From: Candidatus Woesearchaeota archaeon
Lineage (GTDB): Archaea; Nanobdellota; Nanobdellia; Woesearchaeales; WJKV01
DNA length: 11,640 bases
Direction: 5' to 3'
Assembly: GCA_019323355.1 (NCBI GenBank)
Contig: JAHWHI010000090.1
Coordinates: forward strand, 1 to 11,640
Made by a program: the position numbers and the translations under genes
Part shown: positions 5,781 to 11,640 of the stretch, in pieces
Position numbering within the stretch: position 1 is the first letter of the stretch
How the letters are laid out: every line of letters begins with the position of its first letter
Notes under the pieces: model-generated
What the model saw: only the letters and a program-made list of their open reading frames with translations
Databases searched by the model: none
What the model was told of the DNA's origin: nothing

Positions 5781-5820
5781 ACATTAAGTCAATATCTAAG
5801 ACGATATAGGAGGTGAAGTC

Positions 5821-6201
5821 ATGAAAAATCGCATTATAATAACAGCAATCCTCGTGATCATAGTAATATTAATACTGGTGTTTGTAGAGTCTGATTCTGT
5901 ACCAACAGGACAAGGAATCAATTTAAGGCTTCCAAAAGAAACAATCAAAAAGATTACTGAAGAAGCAAAAGGGACTCCAAGCGAAAATACTAATACTGAA
6001 AACAAAGATTATTGTAATTGTCCAGATCCATACAATGGTAAGATTTTAACCGAGAAGACAGGTGCTGGAATTCTGACAAGCTTGAGCCGATATGATTGTG
6101 CCATAATAATGGAAATGGCCAAGATGAGGAAAGAATTGAATATGGGCGAAGGCAGTCTAAAAAGTTATGTTATGATATGTGACGGACTTGATTGGAGTTA
6201 G
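5821..6201 (+). CDS. short secreted or membrane-anchored protein with four Cys, unknown function
   Basis: The family is not recognised. The 126-residue product has a basic N-terminus and a strongly hydrophobic helix at 5-22, then a low-complexity linker (about 23-62, rich in Thr/Glu/Asn). A small domain holds Cys65, Cys67, Cys93 and Cys120, spaced to form disulfides or a metal site outside the cell. It lacks the Gly-cleavage pattern of class III pilin signals, so it is probably not a substrate of the peptidase encoded just upstream. The unusually strong ribosome site and its own promoter point to high expression. A T-rich stretch follows the stop, before the convergent HIT gene. Confidence 0.7.
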   Translation: MKNRIIITAILVIIVILILVFVESDSVPTGQGINLRLPKETIKKITEEAKGTPSENTNTENKDYCNCPDPYNGKILTEKTGAGILTSLSRYDCAIIMEMAKMRKELNMGEGSLKSYVMICDGLDWS

Positions 6202-6208
6202 AACAATT

Positions 6209-6230
6209 TAATTTTTTATTCTTTTTATTT
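6209..6230 (+). terminator. T-rich terminator after the Cys-containing protein gene
   Basis: T6, T5 and T4 runs lie within 30 nt after the stop at 6201, in keeping with archaeal oligo-T termination. The convergent HIT gene ends at 6230. Confidence 0.5.
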
Positions 6231-6715
6231 TAAGGAATCCTTCTCAGATATTTCTGATAGTATTCCTCAGAAATCTCTTTAGTCTCTTTCTTCTCCTCTT
6301 CTGCTGGCGCTCCTGCACTCATCAGCTTCTGCTCCAAAGAGTTAAGATCCTCTTCTGACATCTGTTTCGGCTCCCACTGCAGGTTGATGCTGTCCCCTGA
6401 TTTTCGTGGGACAATGTGCAAAGAAAGATGGGAGAATACCTGGTCAACACCTGTGTTGATGACAATGTTTGTTGAATTTGATTCTAACGGGACATTGACT
6501 GCCTGTGCGAGTTTGTGCGCAACCTCAAACATTTTTTTAGTTATTTCCTCTTTGTTCTGCATGAAAATAGGGATGTGTTGTTTCGGCACAACACAGATAT
6601 GTCCTAGTGCTGCAGTAGGATATAGAAATGCGATTATATCTTTGTCTTCATAGACTATTCTTATTCCTTTTCCTCTCTTCTGCGCTATCACGCAGAACGG
6701 GCATTCTTCTGTCAT
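6230..6715 (-). CDS. HIT-family protein with Ser in place of the nucleophilic His
   Basis: The histidine-triad fold is clear in 161 residues: a CPFC zinc pair (Cys5, Cys8), VYEDKDIIAFLYPTAALGH, VVPKQH (His47), INTG, and the motif SHLSLHIVPR. In active HIT hydrolases and transferases the motif is HxHxHxx and the middle His is the nucleophile on nucleoside phosphates. Here it is His96-Leu-Ser98-Leu-His100, so the nucleophile is lost although flanking residues are well kept. The C-terminus (about 115-161) is a charged helical tail. The start overlaps the preceding HIT gene's stop by ATGA, so the two are translationally coupled. It may bind nucleotides without hydrolysis, or act in a heteromer with its neighbour. 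Confidence 0.9.
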   Translation of the reverse strand: MTEECPFCVIAQKRGKGIRIVYEDKDIIAFLYPTAALGHICVVPKQHIPIFMQNKEEITKKMFEVAHKLAQAVNVPLESNSTNIVINTGVDQVFSHLSLHIVPRKSGDSINLQWEPKQMSEEDLNSLEQKLMSAGAPAEEEKKETKEISEEYYQKYLRRIP

Positions 6716-7254
6716 ATCAAATCCTCTATCTGATCCAAGATCTCATCTGGTTCTTCTTGTTCAGAATCGTCTGTGTTTTCTGGTTCTGGTTCTTCATCTT
6801 CACTTTCTTCGGCATCTTCTAGTTTCTGTCCAGGAAAGGTCTGAGACAGTATTGGTTTTAATCTACCATAAAGATCGTCGATGTCAGATTGCTCTATCTT
6901 GTTTGTAGGAACTTCTAGTGCAAGACCGTCGTTCTCGAACCGCGGGATGATGTGCATTATGAAGTGCGGTGCTTTCTGCCCAGCATCCTGTCCAGATTGG
7001 ACAATCACTGTTGTTCCTGCTGCTTTAAGGTTCGCGACAAGGATGTGCGACAACCGTTGCGAGATTGCGCCCATGTGCGCAAAAACATCTGTAGGGATCT
7101 CGTTCATGAACATATAGTGTTCTTTTGGAATCAGAAGTATATGGCCAGGCGAAGCTGGATAGATATCTAGGATAGCAAGAACTTTATCGTCCTCAAACAA
7201 TTTCTTTGAAGGAACATTACCCGCAATTATCTGACAGAAAATACAATTCGCCAT
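6712..7254 (-). CDS. HIT-family protein with Ile in place of the nucleophilic His, acidic tail
   Basis: The 180-residue product has a HIT domain at about 1-135: CIFCQIIAGNVPSKKLFEDD (Cys4, Cys7), YPASPGHILLIPKEHY (His38, His46), and GQKAPHFIMHIIPRF. The triad reads His97-Phe-Ile99-Met-His101, so the middle, normally nucleophilic, His is Ile. Everything around it matches the normal dinucleotide-hydrolase type (Hint/Fhit-like), so this is not a misaligned frame. After residue 144 there is a tail of about 36 residues that is mostly Asp/Glu. It starts 1 nt after the nnrD stop and overlaps the next HIT gene by 4 nt. Nucleotide binding is likely retained; catalysis is doubtful. Confidence 0.9.
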   Translation of the reverse strand: MANCIFCQIIAGNVPSKKLFEDDKVLAILDIYPASPGHILLIPKEHYMFMNEIPTDVFAHMGAISQRLSHILVANLKAAGTTVIVQSGQDAGQKAPHFIMHIIPRFENDGLALEVPTNKIEQSDIDDLYGRLKPILSQTFPGQKLEDAEESEDEEPEPENTDDSEQEEPDEILDQIEDLI

Positions 7255-7255
7255 T

Positions 7256-8041
7256 TTATCTTACATATTTTTTGACAATATAGCCTAGATTCTTTATGAT
7301 ATCATAAGGTGTGAAACTATAACCTATCTGGTCCTGCAGCTTGTCACCAACAAGGCCGTTTATCTCTGCACCGTAACGCGCAGCGTCGAGCAAAGGAGTC
7401 TTCAGTGCGATCAACCCTCCTATGATTCCTGCAAGGACATCGCCTGTTCCGCCGACAGTCATTCCAGGATTGCCGAACTTGTTCTTGTGGATCTTTTTTC
7501 CGTCTGTGATAAGGTCGACCTGGCCTTTCAGAAGTATGATCCTATTCGCATCTGCATAAACAGGAAGGTTGTCCTCTGTCGGTTCTGCGCCATAAAGCGC
7601 CTGGAACTCTCCTCTGTGCGGAGTCAGGACAGCATTGTTTATTTTTTCTGCGCGAAGAACTTTCAGTGCGTCTGCATCAATAACTTTTGGCTTGTTCAAT
7701 GCAGCTATTTTTTTGATCAGTTTCTCTGTCCCTTTCTCTGTTCCCATTCCCGGACCGATTATTATGCAGTCAGCTCTCTGGATGAAGGGTTCAAGATCAT
7801 GATAATGCTTGTCTGTCAGGATAGGGCCGTCACATTTGATTGTTATCAATGAAGGATCATATGTGTTTATTGCATAAGCTGCATCTATTGTTGTAGCGAC
7901 ATAAACAAGATCGACGCCTGTCCTGAGTGCAGCCATTGCTGCGAGCGCAGGCGCGCCAACATATAATTCAGAACCTCCGATCACAAGAACTATTCCGTTC
8001 TGGCCTTTGTGGGAATCCTTTTTTCTTGCAGGAACACTCAT
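7256..8041 (-). CDS. nnrD: ADP/ATP-dependent NAD(P)H-hydrate dehydratase
   Basis: Repairs damaged NADH/NADPH hydrates to the normal cofactor using ATP or ADP. The 261 residues correspond to the dehydratase domain alone (COG0063); the epimerase domain often fused in front is absent and must be elsewhere or missing. Diagnostic motifs are DSHKGQNGIVLVIGGS (9-24), GAPALAAMAALRTGVDLV (29-46), IIGPGMG (94-100), DADALKVL (122-129), LTPHRGEF (139-146) and NPGMTVGGTGDVLAG (191-205), with Asp201 as the expected base. It is first in a three-gene minus-strand operon with the two HIT genes, 1 nt from the first. The TATA box about 28 nt upstream predicts a leaderless message. It is divergent from the adenylosuccinate synthetase gene. 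Confidence 0.94.
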   Translation of the reverse strand: MSVPARKKDSHKGQNGIVLVIGGSELYVGAPALAAMAALRTGVDLVYVATTIDAAYAINTYDPSLITIKCDGPILTDKHYHDLEPFIQRADCIIIGPGMGTEKGTEKLIKKIAALNKPKVIDADALKVLRAEKINNAVLTPHRGEFQALYGAEPTEDNLPVYADANRIILLKGQVDLITDGKKIHKNKFGNPGMTVGGTGDVLAGIIGGLIALKTPLLDAARYGAEINGLVGDKLQDQIGYSFTPYDIIKNLGYIVKKYVR

Positions 8042-8063
8042 ATCACTTATAAATCCTTTTTAG

Positions 8064-8074
8064 TATATAAATAT
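8064..8074 (-). promoter_or_regulatory. TATA box of the nnrD-HIT-HIT operon
   Basis: Read on the minus strand: ATATTTATATA. The centre is about 28 nt from the ATG at 8041, so the operon message is predicted leaderless. A nearer TTTATAA at 8047-8053 is too close to the ATG to act as the TATA box for this start. Confidence 0.6.
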
Positions 8075-8096
8075 GACTAAATGTTTGCCAGTTAAG

Positions 8097-8105
8097 TTTA
8101 AATAA
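8097..8105 (+). promoter_or_regulatory. TATA box and ribosome site of purA
   Basis: TTTAAATAA predicts a transcript start near 8127. GGTGA (8127-8131) lies five bases before the ATG at 8137, so the predicted leader is only about 10 nt. Confidence 0.55.
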
Positions 8106-8136
8106 TTGTTTTTGAAAGCCAATTTGGGTGAAATAA

Positions 8137-9645
8137 ATGAATGACTATAATGATTTAGTGAAGATAGTTGAGAGTTCAGGTTTTCTGAATGTTATTGGAG
8201 ATTCACAGATAGCTTCTGTGCAGTGCCTTCAGTTCGGGGATACTGGAAAGGGAAAGATTGTTGCACTGTTAGCATTGTGGGCAGATTTCACTGCAAGAGG
8301 AACAGGAACATCCAATGCAGGACATACTTCTTACATAAAACATTTAGATCAACTGATAAAAGTGATCACGCATTATATCCCATCCTCAATATTTTATGAT
8401 CATCTTGGAAAAGTCAGCATCCTGGGTTCTGGAATGGGGATAAATCTTGAAGAGCTTCTTGGCGAGATGGACTCACTTACAAAAGCTGGAATCACATTCA
8501 ACAATATGATGATCTCAAAAGATGCGAGCCTTATCCTTCCGTATCACGTGATGAAGGACCGCGGAAACAAGAGCATGAAACCAGGCTCTGCAAGTTCGAC
8601 TGGAAAAGGGACAACACCAGTCTATTCTGACCGGATCGCAAGGCTTGGAATATTTTACAGGGATCTCTTTAATGTTGACACTTTTGTAAAGAAACTTCGA
8701 AAAGCGCAGAATGAATACAGCCAGTTTGAATTTTGTATCGACGAGGTTGTCGGAAAGCACAGAGAGATGTTCGAGCGGGTCAAAGATATGATCCGGGACA
8801 CTAAAGCGTATACGCATGCACAGCTTGCGCAGGGAAAAAGGATGGCTATCGAAGGTGCACAGGGAACATTGTTAAGCATCTTGTTCGGAACATACGGCTA
8901 CTGCACATCATCTGATCCGTCTGTCTATGGATCTGCGTTTGGATGTGACATAAAGCCAGAAGACATTGATTTGATACTCGGTCTTGTCAAATTTCCAGTG
9001 ATGACTAGAGTCGGGAACGGACCGTTTCCGTCAGAGTTTGGTGGAAGGCGTAGCGAAGAGTATTGTGCAGAAGATGACGGCAATGCGCACAAGAAAAAAA
9101 AGGAGGAAGAAAGCTTTTCAAGCTCAACTCCACATGCGATGATCACATGCAAAGATGAATTTCTTGCAGGTATTGGCTGGAGAAGAGCAATGGGAGAGTA
9201 TGGCGCGACAACAGCAAGACCTAGAAGGACTGGAAGGGTTGATGCTGTTGCAGGACGTTATGCTGTTGAACTTAACAGCGGAAATTCAAAATATCTCCCA
9301 GGACCTCATAACAGGTCAAAGCGAAGAGTTGTGCTAGTATCTACAAAATCTGATTGTGCAGCAGGCATGGGAGATATCGAGATATGTACTGGATACGAAA
9401 ATATTGAAACAGGGGAAAAGGTTACTGGGTTCACACCTGATTCAGAGGAGCTTTACAAATTACAGGGAATCTATGAAACATTTCCAGGCTTTGAAGGAGA
9501 TGTTCAGGGAATTCAAAGGTATGAAGAACTTCCACCTGAACTTAGGAACCTGCATGAGAAATTTGAAGGCATGGTCGGTGCAAAGTTCGGGATGATCTCG
9601 ACAGGACCGCGTACAGAAGATATTGTGTTCGTACCTAACCATTAA
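8137..9645 (+). CDS. purA: divergent, long adenylosuccinate synthetase
   Basis: Joins IMP and aspartate with GTP to make adenylosuccinate, the first committed step to AMP. The order of motifs is complete: QFGDTGKGK (32-40, catalytic Asp35), SNAGHT (59-64, His63), ISKDASLILPYH, STGKGTTPVY, EGAQGTLL (239-246), TRVGNGPFPSEF (290-301), GEYGATTARPRRTG, and the GTP-base motif TKSD. At 502 residues it is far longer than typical archaeal PurA (about 340) or bacterial PurA (about 430). About 40 extra residues, including HKKKKEEESFSSSTPH, sit between the PFPSEF and GEYGATT motifs. Usually strict positions are changed: Ser247 for Asp after QGTLL, and Arg for Trp after RRTG. It is a PurA by sequence; substrate identity should be treated with some caution. 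Confidence 0.88.
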   Translation: MNDYNDLVKIVESSGFLNVIGDSQIASVQCLQFGDTGKGKIVALLALWADFTARGTGTSNAGHTSYIKHLDQLIKVITHYIPSSIFYDHLGKVSILGSGMGINLEELLGEMDSLTKAGITFNNMMISKDASLILPYHVMKDRGNKSMKPGSASSTGKGTTPVYSDRIARLGIFYRDLFNVDTFVKKLRKAQNEYSQFEFCIDEVVGKHREMFERVKDMIRDTKAYTHAQLAQGKRMAIEGAQGTLLSILFGTYGYCTSSDPSVYGSAFGCDIKPEDIDLILGLVKFPVMTRVGNGPFPSEFGGRRSEEYCAEDDGNAHKKKKEEESFSSSTPHAMITCKDEFLAGIGWRRAMGEYGATTARPRRTGRVDAVAGRYAVELNSGNSKYLPGPHNRSKRRVVLVSTKSDCAAGMGDIEICTGYENIETGEKVTGFTPDSEELYKLQGIYETFPGFEGDVQGIQRYEELPPELRNLHEKFEGMVGAKFGMISTGPRTEDIVFVPNH

Positions 9646-9650
9646 AGATA

Positions 9651-9660
9651 GATTTATAAA
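9651..9660 (+). promoter_or_regulatory. TATA box of the five-helix membrane protein
   Basis: GATTTATAAA with its centre about 28 nt before the ATG at 9684, predicting a leaderless or nearly leaderless message. No ribosome site is visible in the T-rich sequence before the ATG. Confidence 0.6.
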
Positions 9661-9683
9661 CAATAATTTTCATTCTTTTTTAT

Positions 9684-10319
9684 ATGGCATATCTAGAAGG
9701 TGCGATGAGGTTTCTTGTAAAGATGGGACTTCTAGATGTTGTTCTTCCGTTTCTGCTTTCATTTGTTCTAGTCTATGCATTATTGCAGAAGACAGAACTT
9801 TTTGGCAAAGAGAAAAGCGGGGAGCCTAAACAAAGACTGAACATTGTTGTTGCACTGGTAGCTTCATTATTGTTTGTAGGACTTATACAATATACAGACT
9901 TCATCATGTGGTTCCTGTTCATAACAGTTGTGATTGTCGGAATCATAATGTTCCTTCTCATCACAAAACTTTTTGGAGTGGATGTGAAGCTCACAAGCTG
10001 GATAATAATTCCTGTAATGATTTTCTTCCTGGTATTGTTCACCTATAAATTCATTGATTACACTGTTTTACTTGCAGCGATACTGCATCCATTCACGGTC
10101 TTCCTGGGTGCTGTTGTCATCGGCATTTATTTCATTGTGCGGGAACCCGGGAAAAAGGCTAAGAAGAAAGAACCTGAAAACAAAACTCCTGAGAAAAATA
10201 AAGGTGAAGAAGGGAAAAATAAGCAAGAGAAGCCAGAGTACAGCCTAGAAGAGGTTGGCAGATATCCCGCTGATAAAATGACAGAAGAGTTCACAAAAAG
10301 TTTTAAGCCGCGACACTAG
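9684..10319 (+). CDS. five-helix integral membrane protein, unknown function
   Basis: The 211 residues hold five hydrophobic segments at about 16-35, 52-69, 73-95, 103-122 and 128-152, then a hydrophilic Lys/Glu/Pro-rich tail (153-211) that is probably cytoplasmic. The N-terminal pattern, LVKMGLLDVVLPFLLSFVL then ALLQKTELFGKE and RLNIVVALVASLLFVG, recalls a membrane protein family I associate with Woesearchaeota/Pacearchaeota-type genomes, function unknown; this is from memory. No enzymatic motif is visible. It follows purA by 38 nt with its own promoter. Its last 17 nt overlap the 3' end of the convergent metallophosphoesterase gene. Confidence 0.82.
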   Translation: MAYLEGAMRFLVKMGLLDVVLPFLLSFVLVYALLQKTELFGKEKSGEPKQRLNIVVALVASLLFVGLIQYTDFIMWFLFITVVIVGIIMFLLITKLFGVDVKLTSWIIIPVMIFFLVLFTYKFIDYTVLLAAILHPFTVFLGAVVIGIYFIVREPGKKAKKKEPENKTPEKNKGEEGKNKQEKPEYSLEEVGRYPADKMTEEFTKSFKPRH

Positions 10320-11316
10320 TTTGGATCTGATCTTGTTTTGGAGCAGCAGGTTGAGCGACTTTTCCTCCACCAAGCTTTTTTATGCGATATACAATTGTTT
10401 CTTTTAGTTTTCTAGTTTCTTCATCAAAGACATGTTCAAATATATAATCTTGATCTGTGATATACCCTGGGAAACCATCCTTCCTACTTATGATTGCATT
10501 GTGTGTATGTCCCCCAAAGTAAGGAACATTCTTCTCTCTTGCAAGATGATAAGCACCTGCAGGATACATCCATTCTTTTTTATCTTTTGTTTTGGAGCGA
10601 CGGACTAATCGATCACCTAATGCTCCATGACCTATGTAAAGATCAAAGTTGTTATCCGTACCTGCGGGATAAATTGAATTCTGCTCTTGCATTAATAACT
10701 CTTTTATTTTCGCTTTACGCTCAGCGTCATCTTTTATATCTTTGACTGCTTTCTCAAGCGATTTTATTGTCATGCCTCGATCAAGATGAGAACAAAATTG
10801 ATAAGGCATGCCCGGAATCATATCAGCGGTATTAGTACCTGCAAAAACTCTTAGTTTTCCGATAAAAAACGGACCATCCAATGATGCGCGCAATGCGTCT
10901 TTTGCATTTCTGAGTGGAAGACTAGCTAAATCGTGATTTCCAGGTACGAAATATATTGGACAATTTGCAGTTCCAAAAATATCATCGATCGCAGCATATT
11001 TTGGGCCATGCGCTTCTTGAATTTCTTTTGCCACAATCTGACGTATTTCAAGATGTTCTTTATGTTTCTGAACTAAGTCTTGTTGAGGGACTCTTTTTTC
11101 AATATCTTTTGCTAATTCAGCTTCGTCCGTATGGTATTGAATCAAATCAAAATTATGTTTTTTTGCAATATCCTGCATTAATTTCATACTCTGAACCATA
11201 TCCCCAAGATCTAAACCTGCATCCACTTTTCGTTTATTGGCAAAGCTAATAACAGCACGATATTTACCTAAATCCCCGTGGAAATCTGACCATTGTAAAA
11301 GCCGTATATCTGCCAT
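10303..11316 (-). CDS. calcineurin-like metallophosphoesterase
   Basis: Dinuclear-metal phosphoesterase; the substrate cannot be told from sequence. The full ligand set is present in 337 residues: SDFHGD (Asp11, His13), LDLGDM (Asp39), GNHD (Asn127, His128), IGHGALGD (His230) and GGHTHN (His270, His272). Between the GD and GNHD motifs lies a charged, probably helical insertion of about 75 residues (44-118), longer than in minimal family members. It may form a cap or dimer arm. The C-terminus ends in a Gln/Ala/Pro-rich tail without a membrane helix, so the protein should be cytosolic. The ATG at 11316 follows a TATA box by about 34 nt with no ribosome site. It overlaps the membrane protein gene tail-to-tail by 17 nt. 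Confidence 0.92.
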   Translation of the reverse strand: MADIRLLQWSDFHGDLGKYRAVISFANKRKVDAGLDLGDMVQSMKLMQDIAKKHNFDLIQYHTDEAELAKDIEKRVPQQDLVQKHKEHLEIRQIVAKEIQEAHGPKYAAIDDIFGTANCPIYFVPGNHDLASLPLRNAKDALRASLDGPFFIGKLRVFAGTNTADMIPGMPYQFCSHLDRGMTIKSLEKAVKDIKDDAERKAKIKELLMQEQNSIYPAGTDNNFDLYIGHGALGDRLVRRSKTKDKKEWMYPAGAYHLAREKNVPYFGGHTHNAIISRKDGFPGYITDQDYIFEHVFDEETRKLKETIVYRIKKLGGGKVAQPAAPKQDQIQTSVAA

Positions 11317-11345
11317 TTTCTATATATATATTTTAGAAGTTCTCC

Positions 11346-11354
11346 TATATAAAT
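11346..11354 (-). promoter_or_regulatory. TATA box of the metallophosphoesterase gene
   Basis: Read on the minus strand: ATTTATATA, preceded by AAAG as a possible BRE. It predicts a transcript start near 11323 and a leader of only about 7 nt. Confidence 0.5.
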
Positions 11355-11385
11355 CTTTCTATTTTGTCACTACTTAATAGGAGTG

Positions 11386-11415
11386 GCTGAAAAGCTTGAA
11401 TTCTGAGGTTTCAGC
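11386..11415. repeat. inverted repeat at the end of the right-edge gene
   Basis: GCTGAAA (11386-11392) and TTTCAGC (11409-11415) are perfectly complementary around 16 nt. The repeat touches the last base of the minus-strand stop codon at 11415-11417. It could be a 3'-end hairpin; no strong T run follows, so termination is uncertain. Confidence 0.35.
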
Positions 11416-11640
11416 TATTCTAGAGGCACTTCTGACCAGGATGTGAAATCTTCTTTGTGGGTGGCTAGTTCTCCAAACAGATAGGTCGGAGCATATGTAG
11501 AGCCTGGCTGCAGATCCTGTATATCAGAATGCCAGTTGTATGTTCCAACATGGCTGTACACTGATTTTCCAGTCGCTTTCCAGGTCTCAGTCACCTGTCT
11601 TGCAGGTCCTTCAATATGACCTTCAGATACCATACCTGGA
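11415..11640 (-). CDS. C-terminal fragment of an unrecognised protein, possibly extracellular
   Basis: The frame stays open from the right edge to a TAG at 11415-11417, giving 74 visible residues; the gene starts outside the window. An internal Met at 11633 is probably not the start. The residues are rich in Thr, Ser, Tyr, Trp and Gly, with few Lys (TETWKATGK, GTYNWHSDIQDLQPGSTYAP). DLQPGSTY resembles the loop before a late strand of fibronectin-III or Ig-like surface domains. No Cys and no membrane helix are visible. Function unknown; placement as a surface protein is inference. Confidence 0.55.
   Translation of the reverse strand, partial: PGMVSEGHIEGPARQVTETWKATGKSVYSHVGTYNWHSDIQDLQPGSTYAPTYLFGELATHKEDFTSWSEVPLE

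Noticed and set aside
5821..6201. Pilin or archaellin substrate of the A24 peptidase
   Set aside because: The N-terminal helix follows a short basic stretch without the Gly/Ala cleavage site and the polar residue after it that mark class III signal peptides.
6384..7170. Plus-strand open frames across the HIT genes
   Set aside because: They are antisense to two clear HIT domains; Cys/Trp-rich composition is typical of shadow frames.
6712..7254. Frameshift or pseudogene explanation for the missing His in the HIT pair
   Set aside because: Both frames are intact from start to stop with normal flanking motifs on both sides of the triad, so simple decay or frame error does not explain the substitutions.
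8137..9645. Phage-type PurZ (diaminopurine synthesis) instead of PurA
   Set aside because: PurZ proteins are reported to lack the catalytic Asp of the GDxGKGK loop; here Asp35 is present in QFGDTGKGK, and nothing phage-like surrounds the gene.
1..11640. CRISPR arrays, tRNA or rRNA genes, insertion sequences, attachment sites
   Set aside because: No regularly spaced repeats, tRNA-like cloverleaf segments, transposase-like frames or terminal repeats were seen while reading both strands; this was by eye only.

Overview
The window is archaeal chromosome with moderate-to-low GC, most likely from a DPANN-type lineage (Woesearchaeota/Pacearchaeota-like). Archaeal identity is well supported. There are genes for ribosomal protein eL21, RNA polymerase subunit Rpo4/RpoF, a DUF655 (COG1491) protein, a TrmB-type regulator and a preflagellin/prepilin-type A24 peptidase. 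BRE/TATA-like promoters sit about 27 nt upstream of start codons, and several genes look leaderless. The DPANN placement is inference from small compact genes, divergent homologues and acidic mini-proteins. No rRNA, tRNA, CRISPR array, insertion sequence or integrase was found, and no stretch above 300 nt lacks a gene.

Layout. Positions 1-414 hold the C-terminal part of an M29-type aminopeptidase. A small single-pass membrane protein follows on the minus strand (417-758). A divergent region then drives eL21 and rpoF (850-1489). Next is a minus-strand pair, an HD hydrolase followed by a small membrane protein (2509 down to 1507), divergent from a TrmB-like regulator (2625-3332). A GC-rich inverted repeat lies between their two TATA boxes. 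DUF655 and a small acidic protein follow (3468-4239). A degenerate cis-prenyltransferase homologue (minus) and an A24 peptidase (plus) share one palindromic TATA sequence (4856-4867). A short secreted/anchored Cys-containing protein follows (5821-6201).

Positions 6230-8041 form a tight minus-strand operon: nnrD-like NAD(P)HX dehydratase, then two HIT-family genes. The gaps are +1 nt and a 4-nt ATGA overlap. Both HIT proteins lack the middle (nucleophilic) histidine of the HxHxH motif. Divergent from this operon is a long, diverged adenylosuccinate synthetase (8137-9645). A five-helix membrane protein (9684-10319) overlaps tail-to-tail with a metallophosphoesterase (11316 down to 10303). A partial gene of unknown function leaves the right edge (11415-11640).

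How the genes fit together. The usual archaeal neighbourhood eL21-rpoF-DUF655 is present but interrupted by the HD/TrmB module. Nucleotide metabolism and repair recur: HD phosphohydrolase, NnrD, HIT proteins, PurA and a metallophosphoesterase. The strongest leads are the tandem nucleophile-less HIT pair, the symmetric shared promoter at 4862, the motif-poor cis-prenyltransferase homologue, and the GC hairpin beside the TrmB gene.
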